Shown: positions 1 to 7,484, numbered from the stretch's first letter. The stretch: 19,420 nucleotides of DNA from JANYIP01 sp031394045 (GCA_031394045.1 JANMWN010000136.1:1-19420); one strand, 5' to 3'. Numbers and translations: made by a program. Notes: generated by a model not told the origin, from the letters alone.

Positions 1-317
1 CGCCAGCGTGCCCTGCGGAGTCAGCTCCACCACGAGCTCGCCCGTGAGGAACTGCCGCTCGAACTCCTTGTTCTCCCCCACGTACGAACTGGTCGTCCGC
101 GCGATCCGGCCGGCCGACAGCAAGATACCGAGCCCACACTCGTCGACACCGCAGTTGTTGGAGACCACCCGCAGGTCGGTGGTTCCCTGCTCGAACAGGG
201 CCTGGATCAGCACGGACGGCACGCCGCTCAGCCCGAACCCGCCCACCCCAGGCTCGCGCCGTCGGCAACGTCCGCCACCGCCTCAGCGGCCGAGCCCACC
301 ACCTTGTTCATCGACAT
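1..317 (-). pseudogene. scoA: 3-oxoacid CoA-transferase subunit A, 5' part, with a -1 frameshift
   Basis: This is the N-terminal part of the alpha subunit of a succinyl-CoA:3-ketoacid (or 3-oxoadipate) CoA-transferase, which moves CoA from succinyl-CoA to a 3-oxoacid. The gene runs off the left edge. The minus strand from 317 reads MSMNKVVGSAAEAVADVADG, with GGAG just upstream as ribosome site. After codon 23 the frame stops at 228-230. Adding one base near 244-249, inside a G-rich run, restores the family sequence: a VGGFGLSGVPS glycine loop, then SNNCGVDECGLG, then SSYVGENKEFERQF and LTPQGTLA, all SCOT-A hallmarks. A missing C in an expected GCG codon explains the shift. It could be a recent inactivating mutation or a base-call error. 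The B subunit would lie beyond the left edge. Family assignment is strong; the status as a true pseudogene is uncertain. Confidence 0.8.
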
Positions 318-573
318 GCGCGCTCCATCAGTAGGAAACCGCAGCATTCTTGCAATCGGAGCATCCACTTCGCCCGCCCGCTCCACCCATGTTGCCCAGG
401 GTTGCGTGCGCTCACGCCGAGACCTAGGTTGCGGTACCGACGCCCGTTCGCCTTGGCCTCTGGACCGCGTCCCTGATGGACGTCGCCGATGTCATGAGCG
501 GGGGAGCGGGGTGCGGTGGGTTGGGCGGAGATCGTTCCGTCGTCCTGGGTCGCCGCGCGGAGAGGAGTGCCTG

Positions 574-1296
574 GTGAGCTCCGGGCCGCACGCATCGGCT
601 GAGCCGAGTTCCGTTGCGCGCCGCTGGCGGGCGCGTCTGGGCTCCGTGGAGGCGGCCGCCGTTGCGGGGATCGTGTGTGCCCTCGGTTGGTCGATCGGGC
701 TCCGGGGCCTGCTGGCCGCGCCTTCGGTCGATGCGACCGATGCGCAGATCATCAGCTACTACGCCGGCCCCGGCGTCGGGTCCTCGGCGTTGGTGCTGCT
801 GCAGGTCATCGTGGTCGCAACGATCGCATTCCTGTGGTTCATCGGGGTGGTCCGTGGGCGCCTCGGCGATGTCGAACCCAAGCTGTTCGGCACGGTCTTC
901 CTCGGGGGCGGCATTCTCCTGGCCGGCGTCGTCGTGGTGGGGACCGCGGCTCTGGCCGCCCCCTCCGTGCTCGTCGCTGCCGGTGGCAGGGCGCCGGATC
1001 CCGGTGCGGCCTCGATGTCGCGGGCGCTGGCGGTGGCGCTGCTCTCAGTGTTTGCTCCCCGGGTGGCCACGTTGGTGGTGTTCTCGACGGCGGCGTTGGG
1101 GCGGGTGACCGGTGCGCTGCCCCGGTGGCTGGTGTGGCTGAGCTATCTCGTGGGCGTGGGCGAGTTCGTCAACGTCACGGTCGCCCGCCCCACCGTCTAT
1201 GTGTTCCCGGCCTGGATCGGGCTCGTCAGTGTCGTGCTGCTGGTCCGTAGACCAGCGGGCGCGCTGGTGCTCGGTCCGAGTAGTCAGGCTCGGTAG
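574..1296 (+). CDS. Uncharacterised six-helix integral membrane protein
   Basis: A 240-residue membrane protein of unknown function. The GTG start at 574 is chosen because GAGAGGAG lies 7 bases upstream and the frame before it is rich in Arg and looks non-coding. A short polar, Arg-rich N-terminus (about residues 1-25) is followed by about six hydrophobic segments near 26-46, 70-92, 103-127, 147-170, 182-200 and 205-226. The stretch ATDAQIISYYA before helix 2 and FLWFIGVVRGRLG after it resemble a recurrent actinobacterial membrane family with no assigned function. It is divergent from the broken scoA (256 bp between them) and converges on the SulP gene with a 33-bp gap, so it is probably monocistronic. 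No catalytic motif is visible. Confidence 0.75.
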   Translation: MSSGPHASAEPSSVARRWRARLGSVEAAAVAGIVCALGWSIGLRGLLAAPSVDATDAQIISYYAGPGVGSSALVLLQVIVVATIAFLWFIGVVRGRLGDVEPKLFGTVFLGGGILLAGVVVVGTAALAAPSVLVAAGGRAPDPGAASMSRALAVALLSVFAPRVATLVVFSTAALGRVTGALPRWLVWLSYLVGVGEFVNVTVARPTVYVFPAWIGLVSVVLLVRRPAGALVLGPSSQAR

Positions 1297-1329
1297 CCGC
1301 AGACGGTACCGGTGCGTGCGGTCGAACCG

Positions 1330-3006
1330 TCAGTTCGGTTCGTCCTCATGGCGCCGGGCCTGGATCCACGCGACCGCGTCTGCCTGCGCCTGCGTCACCG
1401 AAGCACCTACCCGCTCGTTGCCGCTGTAGATGCTGTCCTCGCCGATGACGGCGGTTATCCCGGTGACGGCGAGCTGCTCGTCGATGCGGTCGTTGGTCGA
1501 CACGATCAGGAGTCGGCTACCCACCGCTGCCAGGCTCTGGGCGTAGCGCAGGAGTACGTCCATGAAGGTTGTCCCCAGATCGCTGCGGCCACGCAGTCGC
1601 AGGATCACCACCGAGCTCCGGGACGCCTCGGTCACCGCTGGAAGCGCCGACTCGAACACGGGGGCGGCGGCAAAGAACAGGCTGCCGTACGGCTGGAGCA
1701 CCACCACCTCGTGGGCCGGGAGCACCGGGGGCGGGTCGGTCTCGATCAGGTGTCCGCCGGTGTCGAGCTCGCGACGTCTGATGGTGACCTGGTTGGACTG
1801 CTGGACGATGTGCAGGATCGCCGAGACACCCACGCCGACGAGGACCGCGTACTGCAAGGGAATGATCATCGTGAGCACGAACGTGATCACCAGGACGGCC
1901 TTCTGCACGGCGCCGGTCTTCCACACCGACTGCAGGTCGGCCGGCTTGATGGTGCGGTAGCCGATGAGCATGAGCAGCCCGGCCAGCGCCGGCATGGCGA
2001 CGTAGCCGACCACGCCGCCGAAGGCGACGATCACCACGCCCATGACGACCCCGGCGATGACCAGGGACTGCCGCGACCGGGCGCCCGCCGCCTTGTTCAA
2101 CGCCGACGCTGACACCGACCCTCCCACCGGCATCCCCTGGAAGACCCCAGCAGCCACGTTCGCGGCTCCCTGCCCGGCGAAGTCGCGGGACACGTCGGGG
2201 AACCGGCCATCGGGGTTGAGGTAGTTCGCGGAGATGCTCGCGCCCTGCACCAGCCCTACGAAGGCCAGCGACAACGCAGGAACGAGCAGCGCCGGGACCA
2301 GGACGAGCATCGGCGCTTCTGGTCGGGGCAGCGACCGGGGAACCACGCCGAGGTCGTTGAGCGTGGCGACGTCGTGCCAGCCGAAGGCGAGGGCCGCGCC
2401 GGAGGTGACGGCGACGGCGACCACCAGCCCCATCGAACCCACGCGGGTGCGCTCGAGCAGAACGATCAGCGCGATCGTGGTCACGCCCACCACCAGCGTG
2501 GTGAGGTGGAGCTGGCCCGGGTGGACAAGGGTCTGGACGGTGCGGGCGATCCGGTTGGGTCCGTCCGCCGCGTAGCCGGTGAAGTTCGCCAGCTGCCCGA
2601 GAATGATGTTGACCCCGACTGCGTTGATGAACCCGACCATCACCGCGTTCGACACGAACCGCAGCACCGACCCGAGCCGCAGCAGCCCGGCGACCAGCAT
2701 CACGACACCGGTGAGGACCGAGAGGGTGAACAGGGCACGTGCCGGGTCTCTCGCCCCGTGAACCGCCGGGACATCCGCCACGATCATCGCCATGGCTCCG
2801 GTGCCCTGGATAGCCATGAACGACGAACTCGTGACCAGTGCACCGGTGAACGTGCCGACCAGGTAGGCGTACAGGCCCGCCAACGGATTCACCCCAGCCA
2901 GCAGCCCCGTGGCCAAGCCGTCCGGGACACTTTGGACCCCGAGCACCAGACCCGCCGTGGCATCCGCCCGCAAGGAGTCTCGCCGAATCGGCAGCCGGAG
3001 CCGCAT
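1330..3006 (-). CDS. SulP-family anion transporter with C-terminal STAS domain
   Basis: A 558-residue inner-membrane transporter of the SulP/SLC26 family (sulfate, bicarbonate or another anion). The ATG at 3006 is preceded by GAGGAGGG at good spacing; a longer upstream extension lacks such a site. The N-terminal membrane domain (about residues 14-420) has the family's opening pattern, SVPDGLATGLLAGVNPLAGLYAY, here split only by wording, followed by TSSSFMAIQGTGAMAMIV. The C-terminal STAS domain (about 432-540) contains VVILRLRGRSDLGTTFMDVL. The acceptor Ser of anti-sigma antagonists is not obviously kept, as is usual for transporter STAS domains. It is transcribed alone, 424 bp from the nearest upstream gene. 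Substrate cannot be read from sequence; proximity to TauE/SafE-like genes makes a sulfur oxyanion possible but does not prove it. Confidence 0.9.
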   Translation of the reverse strand: MRLRLPIRRDSLRADATAGLVLGVQSVPDGLATGLLAGVNPLAGLYAYLVGTFTGALVTSSSFMAIQGTGAMAMIVADVPAVHGARDPARALFTLSVLTGVVMLVAGLLRLGSVLRFVSNAVMVGFINAVGVNIILGQLANFTGYAADGPNRIARTVQTLVHPGQLHLTTLVVGVTTIALIVLLERTRVGSMGLVVAVAVTSGAALAFGWHDVATLNDLGVVPRSLPRPEAPMLVLVPALLVPALSLAFVGLVQGASISANYLNPDGRFPDVSRDFAGQGAANVAAGVFQGMPVGGSVSASALNKAAGARSRQSLVIAGVVMGVVIVAFGGVVGYVAMPALAGLLMLIGYRTIKPADLQSVWKTGAVQKAVLVITFVLTMIIPLQYAVLVGVGVSAILHIVQQSNQVTIRRRELDTGGHLIETDPPPVLPAHEVVVLQPYGSLFFAAAPVFESALPAVTEASRSSVVILRLRGRSDLGTTFMDVLLRYAQSLAAVGSRLLIVSTNDRIDEQLAVTGITAVIGEDSIYSGNERVGASVTQAQADAVAWIQARRHEDEPN

Positions 3007-3429
3007 CTGTCCCTCCTCAGGTCGTCGTCGGTGTGTGGCTGACGGTGAGCGGACCCCGCGGAGGGTCACAGACGGTAGTGGGGTTGCCCGTCTTCACAGA
3101 CAGGGCTGTTGGCTCGGTCAGGCTACCTCTGGCGGGCCCTCCGGTCCTGCCGTGCCTGCTGCGTACCTGCGTCTTAGGAAGCGGCCATGAGTCGAACCTT
3201 GGCCCGCGCGGTCCTGGTTGTGTGGATCCTGCGGTGCAGCGCGACAATCCAGAGCGGAAGTCCACACGATCAAGGAGCAGGTCAGGAACCGATGGAGTCG
3301 GATCGTCACAGTCACGCTGCTGGTGGCAGTAGCAGCCGCGGACGTGATCGCGGTCGTCAAGGCCGCCAGATCCTGACTCCCGCCAAGGTCGGAGCGCCAC
3401 CGATCGTCTGACCTCGAACTGACCTGTGG
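3007..3429. other. 423-bp intergenic region upstream of the SulP gene
   Basis: This gap holds the SulP promoter (minus strand, near 3007-3100) and the end of the TauE operon. Several overlapping reading frames are open, but none has convincing codon use. Two weak small-ORF candidates exist on the plus strand. One starts at ATG 3187 (AGGAAG upstream, hydrophobic start MSRTLARAVLVVW). The other is an open frame ending at 3376 that encodes a basic-hydrophobic tail (RNRWSRIVTVTLLVAVAAAD) without a good start codon. A single GGATCC at 3223-3228 has no 21-bp partner. I see no tRNA or strong terminator. Confidence 0.5.
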
Positions 3430-3855
3430 CTACCGGCTGGGCTCTACTGCTGTTCCTGACTGGTTGGCGGCCGATCGACGCATCGCGTTCGCGTCCCACA
3501 GCAGCCGGACTCCGACGATGACAAGCAGTCCGGCGAACAGCGCGCGCAACGTTGAGGCCGGCAGGTGTAGAGCGAGCGCGGCTCCCCCCAGGCTCGCCAC
3601 CGCGCCAACCATGCCGATGCGCAGGGTCATCCGAAGATCTCCGACCCCGCGGCGGCGCAGCGTGATCACGGCGACGACCGCAGTCGGCAGGATCATCACC
3701 AGTGAGGTCGCCTGGGCATGCTGCTGCTGGACCCCGAGGGCCAGCACCATGAACGGCACAACAAAGATGCCACCACCGACCCCTAGGACGCCCGAGAGGG
3801 TTCCGGTCAGGAATCCGAACGCCGCGATACCAGCGAACAGCAGTGCGGCGGTCAT
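3430..3855 (-). CDS. TauE/SafE-family permease, half-size subunit (second of pair)
   Basis: A 141-residue membrane protein equal to one half of a normal TauE/SafE permease (about 250 residues, two homologous four-helix halves). The signature glycine loop GTLSGVLGVGGGIFVVPFMV lies near residues 18-37, followed by QATSLVMILPTAVVAV and two more helices; the tail is polar. The ATG at 3855 overlaps the stop of the preceding half-gene in an ATGA, and no Shine-Dalgarno site is visible, so translation is probably coupled. With its partner it likely forms a heterodimeric transporter. Family members move sulfite, sulfonates or other organic anions across the cytoplasmic membrane; the substrate here is unknown. 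It is last in the cyclase operon. Confidence 0.85.
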   Translation of the reverse strand: MTAALLFAGIAAFGFLTGTLSGVLGVGGGIFVVPFMVLALGVQQQHAQATSLVMILPTAVVAVITLRRRGVGDLRMTLRIGMVGAVASLGGAALALHLPASTLRALFAGLLVIVGVRLLWDANAMRRSAANQSGTAVEPSR

Positions 3856-4250
3856 CGTTTGGCCAGGATGAGGGCCGCCGCCACCAGCAGGAAGCCGCCG
3901 AAGAGGGCCTTCAGCGTCGTCTCGGGAAGCCGGCTGAGCAGCCCCGCCCCGGTCCTCGCCCCGAGCAATGATCCGGCGATCAAAGCGGCCGCAACCGGCC
4001 AGTCAACGGCACCTGCGGCCCCGTACGCACCAATCGCCAGCACACTGATCGGGATGATCGCCCCGAGCGAGACCGCGTGGGCCTTCCGCTGCCCGACGCC
4101 GGCCCAGAGGACGAGCAGCGGGACCATGATCGTCCCCCCGCCGATGCCCAGCAGTCCGGACAGGAGCCCACCGACCAACCCGATGGTCAGCAGCCGCCAC
4201 AGTGCGACATCAGATTCTTCGGTCGTGTCGGTCTGGTTAGCGGCGGTCAC
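3852..4250 (-). CDS. TauE/SafE-family permease, half-size subunit (first of pair)
   Basis: A 132-residue half-size TauE/SafE protein. The GTG start at 4250 has GGGAGGT five bases upstream. A polar N-terminus (about 16 residues) is followed by the family loop GLLSGLLGIGGGTIMVPLLV near residues 27-46, then the HAVSLGAIIPISVLA helix and two more helices, ending in LAKR. It has the same N-to-C order of motifs as its downstream neighbour, so the pair looks like the two repeats of a full permease encoded as two coupled genes, not a frameshifted gene: each has its own complete motif, and the stop/start overlap is a clean ATGA. It lies 59 bp after the cyclase stop codon and is probably co-transcribed from the regulated promoter near 5060-5097. 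Confidence 0.85.
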   Translation of the reverse strand: MTAANQTDTTEESDVALWRLLTIGLVGGLLSGLLGIGGGTIMVPLLVLWAGVGQRKAHAVSLGAIIPISVLAIGAYGAAGAVDWPVAAALIAGSLLGARTGAGLLSRLPETTLKALFGGFLLVAAALILAKR

Positions 4251-4309
4251 TGCGTACCTCCCGTCAGATGTGCGGCCCAGGCTCGTCGGTGTCTACGGTC
4301 ACGGCACTT

Positions 4310-4996
4310 CTAGGCGAGCAGCGCCACGGCCCGGACCGGTGAGGCGGTGCCCGTGCGCATGCGCAGCGGGAGCGCGATGAACAAGAACTCCCGGTCGACC
4401 AGCTGGTCGAGGTTGCAGAGTTGCTGACACATGGGAACGCCGTTCGTCAGCCAGATCCGGTGGCTGGGCCACCACCACGCGTCAGGGTCGTCCATACCGA
4501 TGAGATCGGTACCAAAGACGGCGATCCGTTGGTCGACAAGCCATTGCGCGGTCTCCTCAGGCACGTATGGCCGCTCGGTGGAGAAGCCTGGCTCCCCCCA
4601 CACCCGGTCCGCGCCGGTGTATACCAAGACCGCCGTGTCGGGTGCGACGGGCCTGCCGCTGACCTCGGCTGCCTCCCGCAGATCGCTGGGGGTGATCCGG
4701 TCGCGAGGCCCCTTGTGCGAGAGGTCCAGCAAATGGCCCGGGGCAACCAGCCTGGTGAGCGGGATGTCAGCAGTCGTAGCACCCGCGGGATCGAAGTGGA
4801 AGGGTACGTCCAGGTGGGTGCCACAGTGTTCGGGCATCATGATCTGGCGGCCCTGCATCGAGAGCTTTCCCTGCGTGATCGTGCTCAACTCTTCGAACGT
4901 GTAGAGGAATCCGAACGAGACGGGGTTGCCCCCGATGTTGGGCATCCCCTCGTACAGCTCGTGACTCAGATCGACGATGCCGGAGAAGCTCAGCAT
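4310..4996 (-). CDS. Cyclase-family metal-dependent hydrolase (kynurenine formamidase / isatin hydrolase type)
   Basis: A 228-residue cytoplasmic hydrolase of the cyclase superfamily (arylformamidase KynB, isatin hydrolase), enzymes that hydrolyse amide bonds, including cyclic ones, with Mn or Zn. The ATG at 4996 is preceded by AAGGGGGT; the longer frame to 5086 crosses a promoter and a stem-loop. The family's metal motif HCGTHLDVPFHF begins at His57, giving His57, His61 and Asp63 as ligands, with His67 following. The opening IVDLSHELYEGMP (residues 7-19) and the later AVFGTDLIGMDDPD (159-172) also fit. It is the first gene of an operon with two TauE/SafE halves. The aromatic segment AWWWPSHRIW near 173-182 probably shapes the substrate pocket. 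The substrate is not identified; kynurenine pathway genes are absent. Confidence 0.88.
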   Translation of the reverse strand: MLSFSGIVDLSHELYEGMPNIGGNPVSFGFLYTFEELSTITQGKLSMQGRQIMMPEHCGTHLDVPFHFDPAGATTADIPLTRLVAPGHLLDLSHKGPRDRITPSDLREAAEVSGRPVAPDTAVLVYTGADRVWGEPGFSTERPYVPEETAQWLVDQRIAVFGTDLIGMDDPDAWWWPSHRIWLTNGVPMCQQLCNLDQLVDREFLFIALPLRMRTGTASPVRAVALLA

Positions 4997-5021
4997 GGTG
5001 ACCCCCTTCGGCACCGAACGG

Positions 5022-5053
5022 AACCCGGCATGAGCTTCGGCTGGTGCCGGGTT
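5022..5053 (-). promoter_or_regulatory. 5'-terminal stem-loop in the cyclase operon leader
   Basis: AACCCGGCA at 5022-5030 is exactly complementary to TGCCGGGTT at 5045-5053, making a 9-bp stem around a 14-base loop that contains a further AGC/GCT 3-bp stem. If the -10 box at 5063-5058 is right, transcription begins near 5051, so the hairpin would sit at the very 5' end of the cyclase mRNA, about 25 bases before the ribosome site. It may stabilise the message or control it. The pairing is seen in sequence; the function is inference. Confidence 0.55.
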
Positions 5054-5057
5054 CATC

Positions 5058-5097
5058 AGAATGCCATACTGGATCCATGAATGCAATTTCTGGATCC
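5058..5097 (-). promoter_or_regulatory. Regulated promoter A with paired GGATCC operators (cyclase operon / divergent GGT-like gene)
   Basis: GGATCC palindromes lie at 5071-5076 and 5092-5097, start to start 21 bp. On the minus strand a -35 box TTGCAT (5086-5081) starts 5 bp after the distal palindrome. The proximal palindrome lies in the 17-bp spacer, 7 bp before a -10 box CATTCT (5063-5058). The same geometry recurs at 7439-7478 and 11097-11136. The likely binder is the GntR/FCD regulator encoded at 6659-7417. The divergent plus-strand gene starts 19 bp beyond this site, so both directions may be controlled. A plus-strand core promoter is less clear. Confidence 0.75.
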
Positions 5098-5115
5098 GAG
5101 ATCTGTCCGAGGTCG

Positions 5116-6585
5116 ATGGCTCGCGGGCCCGTCGGCAGCGTCTCGTGCGGGCATCCTTTGGCCGCCCAGGCTGGTACGAGTCTGCTCGCAGCGGGCGGAA
5201 ACGCGGTGGATGCCGCCGTCGCCGCGGCCTACGCGCTCATGGTGGTCCTCCCGGAAGCCTGCGGGCTCGGGGGGGACGCGATGTTTCTCGTCTCTCGCGA
5301 CGGTGTGACGCGGGCGTTCAACGGAAGCGGGCTCTCTCCTAAGGCATTCTCGGGTCCCCTCGACACCGACGGCGCGGCAACGGCCACCGTGCCCGGAGCG
5401 GTCGACGCCCTGGACCGTGCGGCACGCACGTTCGGTCGATTGCCCCGCACGGCGCACCTCCAGCCCGCGATCGCACTGGCCCGCGACGGCTTCCCACTTT
5501 CCGAGGCGCTGGCCGCCGCTGTCGGACGTCAGCACCACCGCTTGCTGCGCGGAGCCCCCGATCACGAGCTGCTCGACCCCGCGCTGACCGTCGGGACGAA
5601 TCTTCGTCTGACTACGTTGGCCCGCTCCCTCGAGGCGTTGGCCGAGCACGGACCAGAATGGTTCTACCGAGGCCCGGTGCCGCAGGCGGTGGAGCGAGTC
5701 GCAGCGGCCGAGGGTGGGCTGATGTGCGCCGCCGACTTCGCAGCACACCAGACCGTGGAGGGCCCCGCGCTCTCGGCCCGTCGCCTCGGCGCGACGATCT
5801 GGGCATCACCGCCCGCGTCCCAAGCCGTGCTCGCCCTGATGGCGTTGGGAGTCCTGGACGAAGAACCGAGTACGGACCCCACGGACCGCATTCACGTAGC
5901 CATCGAAGCCATCGAGGCCGCCTTCGCGTTCCGAGCGGCAGTGGCTGACTCGCAGGGGATCGCCGCTCTGCTGGCCAAGCAGCTGGTGGTCGACCGGATC
6001 CGCGCCCAGCACCGAGGCGGGCCCACCCAGCAGACGCACACGACTACGGTCACGGCGGCTGACCGAAGCGGCACGGTCGTGTCGATGGTGATCAGCCTCT
6101 ACGACGAGTTTGGCTGTGCGACCTTGGTCCCCGAGCACGGGTTCTTCCTCAACGACCGCATGCTGGGGTTCGACGAGGACCCGGACTCACCCAACCGCGC
6201 TCGCCCGTCCGCTCGGCCGGTGCACACACTCTCGCCCGTGCTCGTCGACGACGGGCGGCGACGCTTCGCAGTGTCGACCCCCGGCGCCGACGGACAGGTG
6301 CAGACGGTGACGCAGGTGATCGACTCGATCCTCGCAGACGGGCTGTCCCTGCCAGCTGCGGTCGACCGGCCGCGCTGGCGATCGAGCGATTCAGCGGTGG
6401 TCCTCGAAACCGGCTTCGACCCCGAGGTCGCGCACGGGCTGGCCCGGCGCGGGCACCAGCTGGAGTGGCGACCCGGTCGCGACAAGTCCTTCGGCGCCGT
6501 GGTCGTCGCCGGCTACGAGATCGATTCGGGTACGACGTTCGGTGTCGCCGACCTCCGGCGAGAGGCAACCACCAGCGTCTGCTGA
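5116..6585 (+). CDS. Gamma-glutamyltransferase-family Ntn hydrolase (YwrD-like, divergent)
   Basis: A 489-residue protein spanning both subunits of a gamma-glutamyltranspeptidase-type N-terminal-nucleophile hydrolase. The large-subunit part has the GNAVDAAVAAAYAL motif (residues 28-41), GLGGDAMFLV (50-59) and PAIALARDGFPLS (117-129). The predicted autocleavage/nucleophile site is HTTTVTAAD with Thr309 aligning to the catalytic Thr of E. coli GGT; canonical TTH reads TTT. Downstream are LYDEFG and NDRMLGFD. The REMAP segment carrying the Arg that binds the glutamyl carboxylate is replaced by NGSGLSP, and PGGS by PGAD, so the substrate may not be a standard gamma-glutamyl compound. No signal peptide is seen, so it is probably cytoplasmic. 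ATG 5116 is preferred (CCGAGG just upstream); ATG 5077 lies inside the operator. gntR follows after 73 bp. Confidence 0.82.
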   Translation: MARGPVGSVSCGHPLAAQAGTSLLAAGGNAVDAAVAAAYALMVVLPEACGLGGDAMFLVSRDGVTRAFNGSGLSPKAFSGPLDTDGAATATVPGAVDALDRAARTFGRLPRTAHLQPAIALARDGFPLSEALAAAVGRQHHRLLRGAPDHELLDPALTVGTNLRLTTLARSLEALAEHGPEWFYRGPVPQAVERVAAAEGGLMCAADFAAHQTVEGPALSARRLGATIWASPPASQAVLALMALGVLDEEPSTDPTDRIHVAIEAIEAAFAFRAAVADSQGIAALLAKQLVVDRIRAQHRGGPTQQTHTTTVTAADRSGTVVSMVISLYDEFGCATLVPEHGFFLNDRMLGFDEDPDSPNRARPSARPVHTLSPVLVDDGRRRFAVSTPGADGQVQTVTQVIDSILADGLSLPAAVDRPRWRSSDSAVVLETGFDPEVAHGLARRGHQLEWRPGRDKSFGAVVVAGYEIDSGTTFGVADLRREATTSVC

Positions 6586-6658
6586 CGGCGGCGTGCCCGT
6601 CGGCAGAGCCGACCAGACGACTAGGCTCAGTACGCCCCGGACCAAGAACGAGGACACC

Positions 6659-7417
6659 ATGAAACGACCGAACAGCGCGGCGGACCGCCAGGCACCCCTC
6701 GCCCTCGTCGCGCCTGCGCCCATGGCGTCCGACGACCTGGCCGGCGAGCTCCAGCGCCGCATCATCGTAGGCGACTACGCGATCGGCGCGCGGCTACGAC
6801 AAGAGCTGCTGGCAGATGAGTTCGGGGTCAGCCGGATGCCCGTCCGCGAGGCGCTGCGCAAGCTCGAGGCGGCGGGGCTGGTCGAGATAATTCCGCGTCG
6901 CGGGGCGTTCGTCCGGGGTCCGACGGCGGACGAGATCCGCGAGGCATACGTCGTGCGTGCCGAGCTCGAAGGCCTGGCGGCCGAGCGGGCCGCTGTGCTG
7001 ATCAACGACGCCGAGCTGGAGGGGCTGCGCGCAGCGGCCGCGCTGTTCCAGGCGGCGGTTGAGGAGTTCGCATCCCGCCCATCCGGTCGGCCGTTCTCGA
7101 TGGCCGACGCAAAGTGGCCGCGCGCCAACGACCAGTTCCACGAGGGAATCCTTGCGGCCGCTGGCAACCAGCGGCTGCGGGACACCGTCCGCCAGCTGCA
7201 CGGGAGCTTTCCGCGGAACCTGACCTGGTCGGCAATCAGCGAGAGCTCGAGCCTGTTGCGGCGCAACGTGGCCGAGCACCAGGACATCCTGATAGCCATC
7301 GAAGCCGGTGACTCCCTGGCCGCACGCAAGGCCGCCAAGAAGCACGTGCTGCGGTCGGGAGAACTTGTCGCGAGCCGGTATCAGCGCTCGCTGGGTCTGG
7401 CGTCCAAGGACAGCTGA
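6659..7417 (+). CDS. GntR-family transcriptional regulator, FadR/FCD subfamily
   Basis: A 252-residue DNA-binding regulator. ATG 6659 has CGAGGA upstream; the frame before it overlaps the previous gene. An N-terminal tail of about 22 residues is followed by the winged helix-turn-helix (about 25-88) with the GntR hallmark FGVSRMPVREALRKLEAAGL (residues 55-74) and the wing RRGAFVR. The C-terminal all-helical FCD effector domain (about 92-240) has the usual metal/ligand residues Asp158, His161, His207 and His229, so a carboxylate effector bound through a metal is likely. It lies 73 bp after the GGT-like gene, probably in the same transcript. I infer that it binds the three GGATCC-pair promoters around it, repressing until the pathway substrate or an intermediate binds. 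This resembles VanR, whose operator core I recall as GGATCC. Confidence 0.9.
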   Translation: MKRPNSAADRQAPLALVAPAPMASDDLAGELQRRIIVGDYAIGARLRQELLADEFGVSRMPVREALRKLEAAGLVEIIPRRGAFVRGPTADEIREAYVVRAELEGLAAERAAVLINDAELEGLRAAAALFQAAVEEFASRPSGRPFSMADAKWPRANDQFHEGILAAAGNQRLRDTVRQLHGSFPRNLTWSAISESSSLLRRNVAEHQDILIAIEAGDSLAARKAAKKHVLRSGELVASRYQRSLGLASKDS

Positions 7418-7438
7418 GCTTTCCGCCGCGGCATTCTT

Positions 7439-7478
7439 GGATCCGAGACTTGACTATTCGGATCCCAGAGTGGACGAT
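7439..7478 (+). promoter_or_regulatory. Regulated promoter B with paired GGATCC operators (aminotransferase)
   Basis: GGATCC lies at 7439-7444 and 7460-7465, again 21 bp start to start. The -35 box TTGACT (7450-7455) sits 5 bp after the first palindrome. The 17-bp spacer contains the second palindrome, 7 bp before the -10 box GACGAT (7473-7478). The predicted transcription start falls on or next to the ATG at 7485, so the message would be leaderless. A repressor bound here would block RNA polymerase directly. Confidence 0.75.
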
Positions 7479-7484
7479 CGGCCT

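Noticed and set aside
1297..1329. CCGCA/TGCGG pair between the converging membrane-protein and SulP genes as a terminator
   Set aside because: The stem is only five base pairs with a 15-base loop, too weak to support a terminator call.
1312..2112. Long plus-strand open frame opposite the SulP gene
   Set aside because: It is rich in His/Asp/Arg with no domain look and lies fully opposite a clear transporter gene; it is a high-GC shadow.
3223..3228. Single GGATCC upstream of the SulP gene as a fourth regulon site
   Set aside because: No second GGATCC lies 21 bp to either side and no matching -35/-10 arrangement is present; other lone GGATCC sites occur inside coding regions.
3181..3260. GGTTCGACTC on the minus strand, resembling a tRNA T-loop
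   Set aside because: The T-stem pairs at only three of five positions, and no D-arm, anticodon arm or acceptor stem can be formed.
5077..5115. Upstream ATG at 5077 as the start of the GGT-like gene
   Set aside because: It lies inside the operator pair, has no ribosome site, and would add residues not typical of the family; ATG 5116 is preferred.
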